A DNA stretch of 40,667 nucleotides, taken from NCBI GenBank assembly GCA_934718785.1, contig CAKVAF010000016.1:1-40667 (forward strand). Direction: 5' to 3'. Below are positions 33,403 to 40,667 of the stretch, piece by piece. Positions within the stretch are counted from its first letter, which is position 1. Each line of letters begins with the position of its first letter. The stretch is from an uncultured Campylobacter sp. (GTDB taxonomy: Bacteria; Campylobacterota; Campylobacteria; Campylobacterales; Campylobacteraceae). A program made the translations under genes and the position numbers. Under the pieces are notes generated by a model. It was not told the origin of the DNA and did no database searches. It worked only from the letters and a program-made list of their open reading frames with translations.

Positions 33403-34338
33403 CTAAAACTCATAAAAATGCAAAATATCGCTAAAGCCTGCAAGCAACAAGCTTTTTTCGTTTAAAAATACAATGTATTCTACCATAAAATTTAAATTTT
33501 CAAGCTTTAAAACAGGCTTTAAATCGCTCGTCTCAAGCACACTCACAAAGCTTTCATTATTGTTTGCGTAAGCTAGCCTTGAAGCTTTAGGGCTTAGCGC
33601 GCAAGCATAGATTAAAAAATTCTCATCAATATACGAAATTTGCGGGCTTTGAGTCTTGCTTTTTTCATCAGCATTTTTAATGAGTGCGATTTTTCTATCC
33701 ACCGCGCAGCTTAAAAGCGTGCCTTGCTTGAAATCAAGTTGATAAATGCTGTCTTTGTGAGTGGCGATTTTACTTTTAACTTGCCATTTTTTAAGATCAA
33801 AAAGCTCGATTTCGCCACTTTCAAAGCCTGCTACAAGCAAGCTTTTATCTTCATTTAAACGGACATCGCTAAGGCTTGAGTGCGTGAATTTAAAGCTTTT
33901 AAGCTCCTTAAGCTTTAAATTTAAAAGCTTGATTTCTGTGCTGATAAAGGCTAAAAGCACGGTATTTTCATCCACAAAAAAAGCTTTTTTAACCCCGCTT
34001 ATGCCAAGCTCTAGCTCGCTGAGTATGCCGTTTTTATCAATTAAATTAAGCTTTTGCTTGCCAAAATCACTACTGCTTAGCACGAGCAGACGTTCATTAA
34101 AATTATCAATGCTAAAGATATTTGCCGCACTCTCATCGTAAAAATTTTTTACCCTTTTGAGCTTTACAAGGCTTTGAAGCTCTTTATTTTCTAAATTTAA
34201 ATGAAGAATTTCGCCTGCATTTGTGCCGATGAAAAGCGTGTTTTCATCAAGGCTTAAGGCGCTTAAATTATCATTTAATCTAAGCTCAGTGGCATTTAAA
34301 GCAAAGCAGAAAATAAAGAGTGCGCAAAAAAATTTCAA
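33403..34338 (-). CDS. napL: NapL, periplasmic beta-propeller protein of the nitrate reductase operon
   Basis: NapL is found in epsilonproteobacterial nap operons and affects nitrate respiration by an unknown route. The 311-residue protein has a signal peptide (KFFCALFIFCFALNATEL) and WD40-like repeats. Recurrent short strands such as LSALSLDENTLFIGTNAGEI, LLVAGFESGEIELFDLKK and HKDSIYQLDFKQGTLLSCAVDRKIALI suggest a propeller. The only in-frame start is TTG at 34338, directly after the napB TAA, with GAAGG 12 nt upstream. So it is probably translated by coupling to napB and at a lower level. Confidence 0.85.
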   Translation of the reverse strand: MKFFCALFIFCFALNATELRLNDNLSALSLDENTLFIGTNAGEILHLNLENKELQSLVKLKRVKNFYDESAANIFSIDNFNERLLVLSSSDFGKQKLNLIDKNGILSELELGISGVKKAFFVDENTVLLAFISTEIKLLNLKLKELKSFKFTHSSLSDVRLNEDKSLLVAGFESGEIELFDLKKWQVKSKIATHKDSIYQLDFKQGTLLSCAVDRKIALIKNADEKSKTQSPQISYIDENFLIYACALSPKASRLAYANNNESFVSVLETSDLKPVLKLENLNFMVEYIVFLNEKSLLLAGFSDILHFYEF

Positions 34339-34863
34339 TTATTTCACGCCTTCATTTATCGTATCTATAAGATCTGATTTTTTCTTTAACTCTTCACTAT
34401 CAAAAACAGGCTTGAAAGTATTGCGCACAAGGGGTTTAGCATTGCTTTGTGGCACATGGCATGAGGTGCAAACAAAGCGCGTATCACTGATAACATCGCC
34501 GGTGCTTTTGTTGGTGTAAAAATTAAAATAATGTGTCTCAGGCATAGGTGTTGCGCCCACATCTTTAGCGATGGCTTTATCATGGCAGCTTAGACACATA
34601 TTATTATCCTTTGTGATTGGCACGAGTCCATCGGTGCTGTGCGGGATTAAAGGCGGTGCGTTTTCAAAGCTTCTATCAATGACCTGAGCCTCGCCCGGTG
34701 CAAGCGTGGTGAAATTTGCTTCTGGCAGGCTTATATTTTCGCTTGCCACATCGCTTTTACGAAGCCCAATTTGTGTATCGCTAAGTCCAGCATCGTCTTT
34801 ATCCTTACAGGCTAGGATTAAAAAACTTGCCCCAAGACAAGCTAAAATCAACATTTTTTTCAT
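34339..34863 (-). CDS. napB: NapB, diheme cytochrome c subunit of periplasmic nitrate reductase
   Basis: NapB passes electrons to NapA. The 174-residue protein has two heme-binding motifs, CLSCH and CTSCH, with PETHYFNFY and DTRFVCTSCHVPQ between and after. LIPHSTDGLVPITKDNNMC holds the distal His of the family. The N-terminus (LILACLGASFLILACKDKDD) is hydrophobic and ends in a Cys directly before charged residues, so it could be a lipoprotein signal rather than the usual cleaved peptide; the lipobox match is imperfect. Its ATG overlaps the napH stop by 4 nt. It has about the family's usual length. Confidence 0.93.
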   Translation of the reverse strand: MKKMLILACLGASFLILACKDKDDAGLSDTQIGLRKSDVASENISLPEANFTTLAPGEAQVIDRSFENAPPLIPHSTDGLVPITKDNNMCLSCHDKAIAKDVGATPMPETHYFNFYTNKSTGDVISDTRFVCTSCHVPQSNAKPLVRNTFKPVFDSEELKKKSDLIDTINEGVK

Positions 34864-35669
34864 TTTTTCCTCCTTAAATCAAGTAAATTAAAACCAAGTG
34901 CGTCATCTGCGCACACTTCAATACAGCGTGCACAACGTATGCACTCACCAGAAATCACATTTTTTTGCTCCTTGCCAATATGCGCTAGAACTTGCCTTTC
35001 AGGGCAAATTTCAACGCATTTGTAGCATTTGGTGCATTTAGCTAAATCATATTTGACGCGAAGCAGAGCAAAGCGTGAAATGAGCGCGTAAAATGCGCCC
35101 AAAGGGCAAAGGTGCGAGCAAGTTGCGCGACTTGCTAAAAAAGCATCAAGCACAAAGATTAAAAAGCCCACAAGCGCCCACGATACACCGCCTAAGATAA
35201 GCCCGCGTTGAATCACGCCTATATAAGATACACTTTCAAATACAGGCACGCTTAAAAGCGCGCTTAAAAGAAGACTTAAAGCTAAGATCATATATCTTAA
35301 ATTTTTACTTAAGATGATGAATTTAGAAGCTTTTAAGCCAAATTTTTCACGCACAAAGCTTGCAAAATCTGTGATTAAATTCACAGGACAAACCCACGCA
35401 CAAAAAGCACGTCCTAAAAATAGCCCATAACAAAGCGCTATAATGAGCGCTCCAAGGGCTAAGCTGAAACTCACACTAAGACTTGCCAAAGCAATTTGAA
35501 GTGTGGCAAAAGGATCACTAAGTGGCAGGGTGCTAAACCAAAGTGATGAGCTTAAATTTCCCATTACAAAGGCAGTTGGAGCAAAGGCAAAGAGTGCTAA
35601 AAGCGTGATTTGCACGACGCGACGCGCGATTAAGTATCTTTTAGCAAAGAAAAAAGACTTAAATTTCAT
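34860..35669 (-). CDS. napH: NapH, membrane ferredoxin-type quinol oxidase subunit
   Basis: NapH, with NapG, carries electrons from menaquinol to NapB in organisms lacking NapC, as in Campylobacter. The 269-residue protein has four membrane helices (about residues 16-34, 57-82, 130-150, 160-178) and a CAWVCPVNLI motif in the second loop. Its cytoplasmic end has two 4Fe-4S motifs, CTKCYKCVEICP and CIRCARCIEVCADD. It overlaps napG and napB by 4 nt each. Confidence 0.94.
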   Translation of the reverse strand: MKFKSFFFAKRYLIARRVVQITLLALFAFAPTAFVMGNLSSSLWFSTLPLSDPFATLQIALASLSVSFSLALGALIIALCYGLFLGRAFCAWVCPVNLITDFASFVREKFGLKASKFIILSKNLRYMILALSLLLSALLSVPVFESVSYIGVIQRGLILGGVSWALVGFLIFVLDAFLASRATCSHLCPLGAFYALISRFALLRVKYDLAKCTKCYKCVEICPERQVLAHIGKEQKNVISGECIRCARCIEVCADDALGFNLLDLRRKK

Positions 35670-36427
35670 AGCAAATCTCGATCGTTAAGATAGTCTGTAA
35701 CTTTTTTGCTGTTGAATTTCTTTTCATTGCTTTTTTCATTAAGCCTTTGCTCATCGTCTTTGTCCCAGCCTTTGATGTAGTTATTTCCCGCTTTTCCTAG
35801 CACATAATTTCTAGGCAAAACGCGAATGGCAGGCTCTTCGGTAATGCAAGCGAGCTCGCAAAGCCCACAACCCACGCACACTTCGTGATCGACTACAGGT
35901 AAAAGCAAAGCATGCTTAGCAGTGCGCTCGTTGCGCCTTGCTTCTACCTTGAGCGCTCTATCAATGAGCGGACAGGCTCTATAGCACGCATCGCATTGAA
36001 TGCCCCAGTGCGCGACACAGCTTGCGCTATCAATGATAGCAATGCCCATTTTAAGCTTTTCAGCGCCTTTTTCCATCTCTAAATACTTACTATCCAGCGC
36101 GTGCGTCGGGCATTCTTTAATACAAGGCAAGCTCTCGCACAAATAGCAAGGAATTTGGCGCGGCTTAAAAGAAGGCGTACCCGTTTGCGCACTATCAAGC
36201 ACTGAAGCAAGGCTTAAAGTATCGTAAGGACAGGCATTTACGCACAGCCCACAGCGAATACAAAGGCTTAAAAAACGCTTTTCATCTTCGCCACCTGGAG
36301 GGCGCAAAGTATAGCCCTCATCAGCTTTTAAAACAAGGCTAGCAAGGCTTGCGCCAGCACCGCAAAGGCACAAGGCTTTTGCACTTTGCTTTAAAAATTC
36401 CCTTCGATTTGTCATTTCTTTAGACAC
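35666..36427 (-). CDS. napG: NapG, periplasmic ferredoxin-type protein
   Basis: NapG is a Tat-exported iron-sulfur protein working with NapH. The 253-residue protein has a twin-arginine signal (NRREFLKQSAKALCLCG). Four 4Fe-4S groups follow: CIRCGLCVNACPYD, CYLCESLPCIKECP, CDACYRACP and CVGCGLCELAC. It overlaps napH by 4 nt but is separated from napA by 301 nt of hairpin-forming repeat. In C. jejuni the napA-napG gap is short as I recall. Confidence 0.94.
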   Translation of the reverse strand: MSKEMTNRREFLKQSAKALCLCGAGASLASLVLKADEGYTLRPPGGEDEKRFLSLCIRCGLCVNACPYDTLSLASVLDSAQTGTPSFKPRQIPCYLCESLPCIKECPTHALDSKYLEMEKGAEKLKMGIAIIDSASCVAHWGIQCDACYRACPLIDRALKVEARRNERTAKHALLLPVVDHEVCVGCGLCELACITEEPAIRVLPRNYVLGKAGNNYIKGWDKDDEQRLNEKSNEKKFNSKKVTDYLNDRDLL

Positions 36428-36457
36428 CTTAAATTTAAGGCTTGTTTTTTTGAGTGC

Positions 36458-36535
36458 TTTTAAGGAGTTTGAAAAATCTCGCTCGGCAGATTATTTATCT
36501 AGCCCACGCTCTATTTTTCGACATAACTCTTAAAA
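36458..36535 (-). repeat. 78-bp hairpin element in the napA-napG gap, partner of 28433-28513
   Basis: Outer arms TTTTAAG (36458-36464) and CTTAAAA (36529-36535), then GAGTT/AACTC, then GAAAAAT (36471-36477) with ATTTTTC (36513-36519), then GGC-AGAT/ATCT-GCC around TATTT. The centre and the GAGTGC flank are identical to the post-fba copy. The middle stem has different bases on both sides but still pairs. It lies 30 nt upstream of the napG start, so it is in the napG leader. Confidence 0.75.
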
Positions 36536-36590
36536 CGCCATCAAAATTCTACGCCTTTGTTTAAAATTCAAATTTAAACTATAATTTTTT

Positions 36591-36699
36591 AAAATTTAAG
36601 CACCTTTACCGCTCAACGCGGTTCGCCACGACAGAAACTTAAACGCTTCGCGTTTTTTCTATCGAGCGAAAGCGTATCGCTGCAAAGGGCTTAAATTTT
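36591..36699 (-). repeat. 109-bp imperfect hairpin just after napA
   Basis: AAAATTTAAGC...CCTTT at 36591-36607 is inverted as AAAGGGC-TTAAATTTT at 36684-36699. The interior is GC-rich for this genome (ACCGC/GCGGT, AACGCTTCGCGTT, GAGCGAAAGCG) with GCCACGACAGAAAC against TTTCTATCG. It begins 30 nt past the napA stop. It may be a compound palindromic repeat or a processing or partial-termination hairpin within the operon. Confidence 0.6.
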
Positions 36700-36728
36700 A
36701 ATATTAAGTTTAAATTTATTAGACTTAG

Positions 36729-39512
36729 TTAAGCTTTCGTAATTTTTACAGCGCATTTTTTAAAGTCCGTTTGCTTTGAAAGCGGACAAGTCGCATCGAG
36801 TGTAACCTTGTTGATATAGACATTTTCATCAAACCAAGGCACATACACAAGCCCCACAGGTGGCACATTACGTCCACGCATATCTACGCGCGCTTTGACT
36901 TTACCGCGACGACTTTCAACCCATACGAGATCATTTTGCGCTAAATTCAGCTTTTCACAATCCTTTTCATTCATATAACAAAGCGCTTCAGGCACCGCGC
37001 GGTAAAGTTCAGGCACACGCATGGTCATTGTGCCGCTATGCCAGTGCTCTAAAACTCTGCCCGTGCTGAGCCAGAAAGGATACTCAGCGCTTGGACGCTC
37101 AGGCGCTTTCATAAAAGGACGGAAGAAAATTTTAGCCTTGTTTTTAATGCTGTGCGCTTCTTCGTCTTTGTTTGGCGCTAAGAGTGTGCCATTTTTAAGT
37201 GCTTTACCAAAGCTTCCATAAAAGGCAAAATCATCATTTGGCGCCGCTTCTTTAGCGTAGTGATCAAATTTAGTATTAAAGCGCCATTGTGTTTCTTTGC
37301 CATTGACCACAGGCCATCTTAATCCACGCACTTTGTGATAGGTGTCAAAATCAGCCAAATCATGTCCGTGTCCCACGCCAAATTTGCGGTATTCTTCCCA
37401 TAAATATTTTTGCACAAAAAAGCCATAGCCTTTAAATTCTTTACCATCGCTTCCTATAACCTTGCGCTCATCGCCTAAAACTTCGCTGTTGTCAAAGCCT
37501 TGCATAACGCTATCTTGAGCGCTAAATTGCTTGGCTTCATCATTAGCATAAAGCACATCAAAGAAAGTCGCATCTTCGCTATAGCCCATAGCTTTGGCTT
37601 CTTCAAGCACATTTGGCAAGGTAAGCTTGTCATCGACCTTAGTTTCGCCCCAGAAATCCTTGATTTTAAAACGTTTGGCAAGCTCCATCATTTGCCAAGT
37701 ATCGCTCATGGCTGAGCCAAGTGGCAATACTTGTTGTTTCCAGTGCTGCGTGCGACGCTCTGCATTGCCATACGCGCCCCATTTTTCATAAATCATCGCA
37801 CTTGGCAAAATAAGATCCGCCACCTTTGCTGAAATGCCCGGATAGCAATCACTCACCACGATGAAATTATCCATTTTTCGAGCTGCGGCTATCCAGTGAT
37901 TTGCATTTGCGGTGTTTTGCCAAGGATTATTTACTTGAACCCAGGCAAATTTAATCTTGCCATCTTCTAAATCACGCATGATTTTAAGATAAGGCGCACC
38001 CGGCTTTGGATTGAGAGTTTTTGCAGGTAGTTTCCAAATTTTTTCTGTAATTTCTCTGTGTTTAGGATTTGCCACGACCATATCAGCAGGCAAGCGGTGA
38101 GAAAAAGTGCCTACCTCACGCGCAGTGCCACAGGCGCTTGGCTGTCCTGTAAGAGAAAAGGCTCCAGAGCCTGGTTTTGCTTGCTTGCCAAGTAAAAAAT
38201 GCAGCATATAAGCTTGCTCATTCACCCAAGTGCCTCTTGTGTGCTGATTAAAGCCCATAGTCCAAAAGCTTACGACCTTTCTGTCTTTTTCTATATATAA
38301 ATTGGCTAGTTCTTGTAATTTTTTCTTAAAATCTTCCAAACTTTCATTATCATCACCCTTTGAAACCTTAGCGACATAGTCTAGCGTGTAAGGCTCAAGG
38401 GCTTTTTTAAACTCTTCAAAGCTGATTTGCCAGTGCGCATCGGCTACATTTTGATGCGTCATTTTAAGCTTATCACCTGCTTTAAGTCCTAGATAAGCAA
38501 GTGAAACAGCTTCTTCTTCATCGAGTGTGATTTCATTTTCTTTAGCGACGGTGTCTTTTTCGCTTTCGCTGAATTTAGGATGATTAGGGTTTGTGCGCAT
38601 TCCATAGCCTATATCTGCCCAGCCTGTGGCAAAAACGCAGTGTTTATTGATAAAGTCCCAGTCCATAGCTTCTGGGTGATTATAAACGATCTCGCGCGCG
38701 ATAAAATTCATTATCGCTAAATCCGTGTTTGGCTTGAAGATGATTTCAGTATCGGCGATGTTTGAAGTGCGGTTTGAAAAGGTGCTTAAATTCACAAGGC
38801 GCACTTTATCTTGATTACTGAGCTTTCTATCGCTGACACGGCTCCATAAAATCGGGTGCATTTCAGCCATATTCGCGCCCCAAGTGATGATAGTATCGGT
38901 AAGCTCGATATCATCATAACAGCCTGATGGCTCATCCACGCCAAAAGTTTGCATAAAGGCAACAACGGCTGAAGCCATGCAGTGACGCGCATTTGGATCG
39001 ATATTGTTTGATCGAAAGCCGCCTTTAATGAGCTTTACAGCCGCGTAGCCTTCTTGGATAGTGTATTGACCGCTACCAAAGACACCTATGCCCTCAACGC
39101 CTTTTTCAGCAATCGCCTTTTTAATCTGCTTTTCCATTTCATCAAAGGCGCGCTGCCACGAAATTTGCTTGAATTTGCCATTTTTGTCAAATTCGCCTTT
39201 ATCATTGACACGCAAAAGTGGCATGACAAGGCGGTCTTCGCCATACATAATCTTAGCATTAAAATAACCTTTAATGCAGTTTAAGCCGCGATTTACAGGT
39301 GCTGCAGGATCTCCTTTGACAGCGACGATTTTGCCATCTTGTCTTGCGACCATGATCCCACAGCCCGTGCCACAGAAGCGACACACAGATTTGTCCCAGC
39401 GCCAGCTCGCACTCGCAGGCTCAGCCGCGCTCAATGCACTTGGCACGCTCATACCTGCTACACTTGCAGCGCTGGCTATGGCTGTATTTTTAATGAAATC
39501 TCTTCTTGTCAT
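36729..39512 (-). CDS. napA: NapA, periplasmic nitrate reductase catalytic subunit
   Basis: NapA reduces nitrate to nitrite at a bis-MGD molybdenum centre. The 927-residue protein has a twin-arginine signal ([17 protein letters not shown], cut near LSAAEP). The 4Fe-4S motif is [12 protein letters not shown] with a fourth Cys in [10 protein letters not shown], and the Mo-ligand Cys is in [44 protein letters not shown] and the C-terminal [17 protein letters not shown] also fit. ATG at 39512 with GGAGG 5 nt upstream is preferred over an in-frame ATG 12 nt earlier. It is the first gene of napAGHBLD. Length fits C. jejuni NapA. Confidence 0.97.
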   Translation of the reverse strand: MTRRDFIKNTAIASAASVAGMSVPSALSAAEPASASWRWDKSVCRFCGTGCGIMVARQDGKIVAVKGDPAAPVNRGLNCIKGYFNAKIMYGEDRLVMPLLRVNDKGEFDKNGKFKQISWQRAFDEMEKQIKKAIAEKGVEGIGVFGSGQYTIQEGYAAVKLIKGGFRSNNIDPNARHCMASAVVAFMQTFGVDEPSGCYDDIELTDTIITWGANMAEMHPILWSRVSDRKLSNQDKVRLVNLSTFSNRTSNIADTEIIFKPNTDLAIMNFIAREIVYNHPEAMDWDFINKHCVFATGWADIGYGMRTNPNHPKFSESEKDTVAKENEITLDEEEAVSLAYLGLKAGDKLKMTHQNVADAHWQISFEEFKKALEPYTLDYVAKVSKGDDNESLEDFKKKLQELANLYIEKDRKVVSFWTMGFNQHTRGTWVNEQAYMLHFLLGKQAKPGSGAFSLTGQPSACGTAREVGTFSHRLPADMVVANPKHREITEKIWKLPAKTLNPKPGAPYLKIMRDLEDGKIKFAWVQVNNPWQNTANANHWIAAARKMDNFIVVSDCYPGISAKVADLILPSAMIYEKWGAYGNAERRTQHWKQQVLPLGSAMSDTWQMMELAKRFKIKDFWGETKVDDKLTLPNVLEEAKAMGYSEDATFFDVLYANDEAKQFSAQDSVMQGFDNSEVLGDERKVIGSDGKEFKGYGFFVQKYLWEEYRKFGVGHGHDLADFDTYHKVRGLRWPVVNGKETQWRFNTKFDHYAKEAAPNDDFAFYGSFGKALKNGTLLAPNKDEEAHSIKNKAKIFFRPFMKAPERPSAEYPFWLSTGRVLEHWHSGTMTMRVPELYRAVPEALCYMNEKDCEKLNLAQNDLVWVESRRGKVKARVDMRGRNVPPVGLVYVPWFDENVYINKVTLDATCPLSKQTDFKKCAVKITKA

Positions 39513-39625
39513 TTTTGCCTCCAAAATCTTTTAATTTTGATAATATTTTAGCCAAATTAAAATTAAACTAAAATAAAATAGAACATTAAATTTCATCGAT
39601 TTTATAAGTTTTTGTAAAAATAAAA

Positions 39626-39642
39626 TATTCTATATTAGAATA
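39626..39642. promoter_or_regulatory. 17-bp dyad TATTCTA-TAT-TAGAATA upstream of napA
   Basis: A perfect 7-3-7 inverted repeat lies in the 209-nt gap between napA and the divergent DsbC-like gene, 114 nt from the napA start and 80 nt from the other. Such a site could bind a dimeric regulator of nitrate respiration. It does not match the TTAAC-N4-GTTAA site of the Campylobacter Crp/Fnr-type regulator NssR. Confidence 0.4.
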
Positions 39643-39721
39643 ATTAAAATAAACTTAAAATTACAAACGATTAAGTCAAAATTGCTAAAATTGTTTTAAA
39701 ATCAATTCACAAAGGAAAAAG

Positions 39722-40438
39722 ATGAAAAAAATCCCAAGTTTTCTAGCTTTAAGCTATTTTTTACTTGCCGCAAGCAACGAAGACATCATCAAATTTTATG
39801 AAAGCACACTAAAACTTCAATATCCAAGCGCAAAAGTTTCGGTTTTAAAACGCGATAAAGTGGCAAAAACTGGCTTTGAAAGTGTAGAGCTTGGCATAGA
39901 AATTGATGGGCAGAAGCAAAAAGAAATTTTATTCACAAAGGATGATTTGATCGTGCCTGACATCATTGATATCAAAGAAAAAATTTCTTACCGCAACGAA
40001 TATGAAATGGCTGAGTTTATGCAAAGCAAGCTAGAGTTTGAAAACAAGGCTTTAAAAGCGCTTAAAGACGAGAAGCAAATCATCAAAATAGGCGATAGTA
40101 AAAAGCCTTTGGTGTATGTTTTTACAGACCCTGAATGCCCTTATTGCAGGCAGCATTTAAAAAATATTAAAGAAGAGTTGAAAAATAATCAAATCGCTTT
40201 TATTATCACGCCCGTACATCCTAAAAGCGCCTTTGAAAAGGCAGCTTTAATCTACAAAGAAGCCGCAAATGCTAAAACAGATGCGCAAAAAATCGCTATT
40301 TTTGAAAAATATTATGATGAAAATATCAAAAACTATGATAAAGTGAGCGATAAAGAACTAAAAGCAATGTATGCGCTTTTTGATAAATACAAAAATTTAG
40401 GCTTAAGAAGCGTGCCCACCATCATCGAAGCGAAGTGA
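39722..40438 (+). CDS. DsbC-like periplasmic thiol-disulfide protein
   Basis: The 238-residue protein has a short hydrophobic signal-like start (IPSFLALSYFLLAASNED). An N-terminal domain of the DsbC/G dimerisation type (about residues 20-95) follows. The thioredoxin fold has PLVYVFTDPECPYCRQHLK, with the CPYC active site, and a cis-Pro in RSVPTII. It would reduce or isomerise disulfides in the periplasm. AAAGGA precedes the ATG. It ends only six residues after the cis-Pro (VPTIIEAK), whereas DsbC/G proteins normally carry another strand and helix, so the C-terminus may be shortened. The last codons (GAAGCGAAG) resemble the local palindromic repeats. C. jejuni Cj1380 is remembered as a similar protein. 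Confidence 0.75.
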   Translation: MKKIPSFLALSYFLLAASNEDIIKFYESTLKLQYPSAKVSVLKRDKVAKTGFESVELGIEIDGQKQKEILFTKDDLIVPDIIDIKEKISYRNEYEMAEFMQSKLEFENKALKALKDEKQIIKIGDSKKPLVYVFTDPECPYCRQHLKNIKEELKNNQIAFIITPVHPKSAFEKAALIYKEAANAKTDAQKIAIFEKYYDENIKNYDKVSDKELKAMYALFDKYKNLGLRSVPTIIEAK

Positions 40439-40545
40439 TTTGTAAATTAATGAAAAATTTATCTGTGTTTTGTCAGCTGCAAAGTAGATTTATTTTTGCG
40501 TGACAAAATATAAATTTATATTGATATTTTTAAGTCTATAAATTA

Positions 40546-40667
40546 TAGATTGCTTCATCGCTTCGCTTCTTGCGATGACATATAGGTTGCGCCGTCATTG
40601 CGAGCCGGCAAAGTCGGCGCGGCAATCCACAACTTTAACAGCCAAAGTCTTGTCATTGCGAGCGAAA
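40546..40667. repeat. TCATTGCGAG-family palindromic units at the window end
   Basis: Three units: AGATTGCTTCATCG...GATGACA at 40546-40580; GCCGTCATTGCGAGCCGG...CGGCGCGGCAATCC at 40591-40628; and TGTCATTGCGAGCGAA at 40650-40667, cut by the edge. The second matches the reverse complement of 2262-2300 with one visible mismatch, so copies nearly 40 kb apart are still almost identical. Nothing else is seen in 40439-40667. Confidence 0.8.

Overview
The window looks like chromosomal DNA of a Campylobacter species related to C. jejuni but distinct from it. The DNA is AT-rich with many GCGC-type words, -10 boxes are TATAAT-like with no clear -35, and start-proximal AAGGA-type ribosome sites recur. Many genes are recognisable Campylobacter genes: napAGHBLD in the Campylobacter order, peb4-fba, a hot-dog protein next to cmoB as in Cj0976/Cj0977, and a rnr/holA cluster divergent from a deacetylase-dprA-ruvX cluster. 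The order relative to C. jejuni is a mosaic of short conserved blocks. These species statements come from remembered family features and gene order, not from a search.

Layout. 1-1511 (-): a family 2 glycosyltransferase running off the left edge, whose 5' end carries a (GA)8 repeat that puts it out of frame. 1562-4511 (-): ruvX, dprA and a divergent polysaccharide deacetylase, with a 244-bp palindromic MITE-like element between dprA and ruvX. 4605-7497 (+): rnr and holA. 7538-15577 (-): a metal or siderophore uptake locus with two TonB-dependent receptors, two periplasmic binding proteins, one FecCD-type permease and one ATPase. Five of these six genes are out of frame: both receptors at G11 tracts just after the signal peptide, the permease at a G6 run, the ATPase at an A6G4 run, and one binding protein by a 13-nt deletion relative to its paralogue. 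16047-17397 (-): two unrecognised genes with a glutamine-amidotransferase-like look. 17603-20379 (+): lolA, a hydrogenase-small-subunit-like protein and a porin remnant. 20769-22256 (+): exbB-exbD-tonB, which would energise the receptors. 22530-27891 (-): glnA with a clear terminator, a PLP enzyme, an OmpA/MotB-like and a MotA/TolQ-like pair, and a tiny exported protein. 28538-31113: fba and peb4 (-), nth (+). 31318-32792 (-): the Cj0977-like protein and cmoB. 33013-39512 (-): the periplasmic nitrate reductase operon napA-G-H-B-L-D. 39722-40438 (+): a DsbC-like thiol-disulfide protein.

Repeats fill the intergenic space. One family has AAAACAGCGGCGCGAGTT-type arms (five intergenic loci). A second is the TCATTGCGAG...GGCAATCC palindromic family (four loci). 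A third is a hairpin of about 80 bp with one copy after fba and one inside the nap operon. Its two copies differ in sequence on both strands of one stem but keep the pairing.

The most notable signals are the simple-sequence contingency loci (receptor A, receptor B, glycosyltransferase), all currently OFF by reading frame; the decay or multi-site switching of the whole uptake locus; the covarying hairpin pair; and the unknown gene pair beside the uptake locus. No CRISPR array, rRNA, tRNA, insertion sequence or prophage was recognised.
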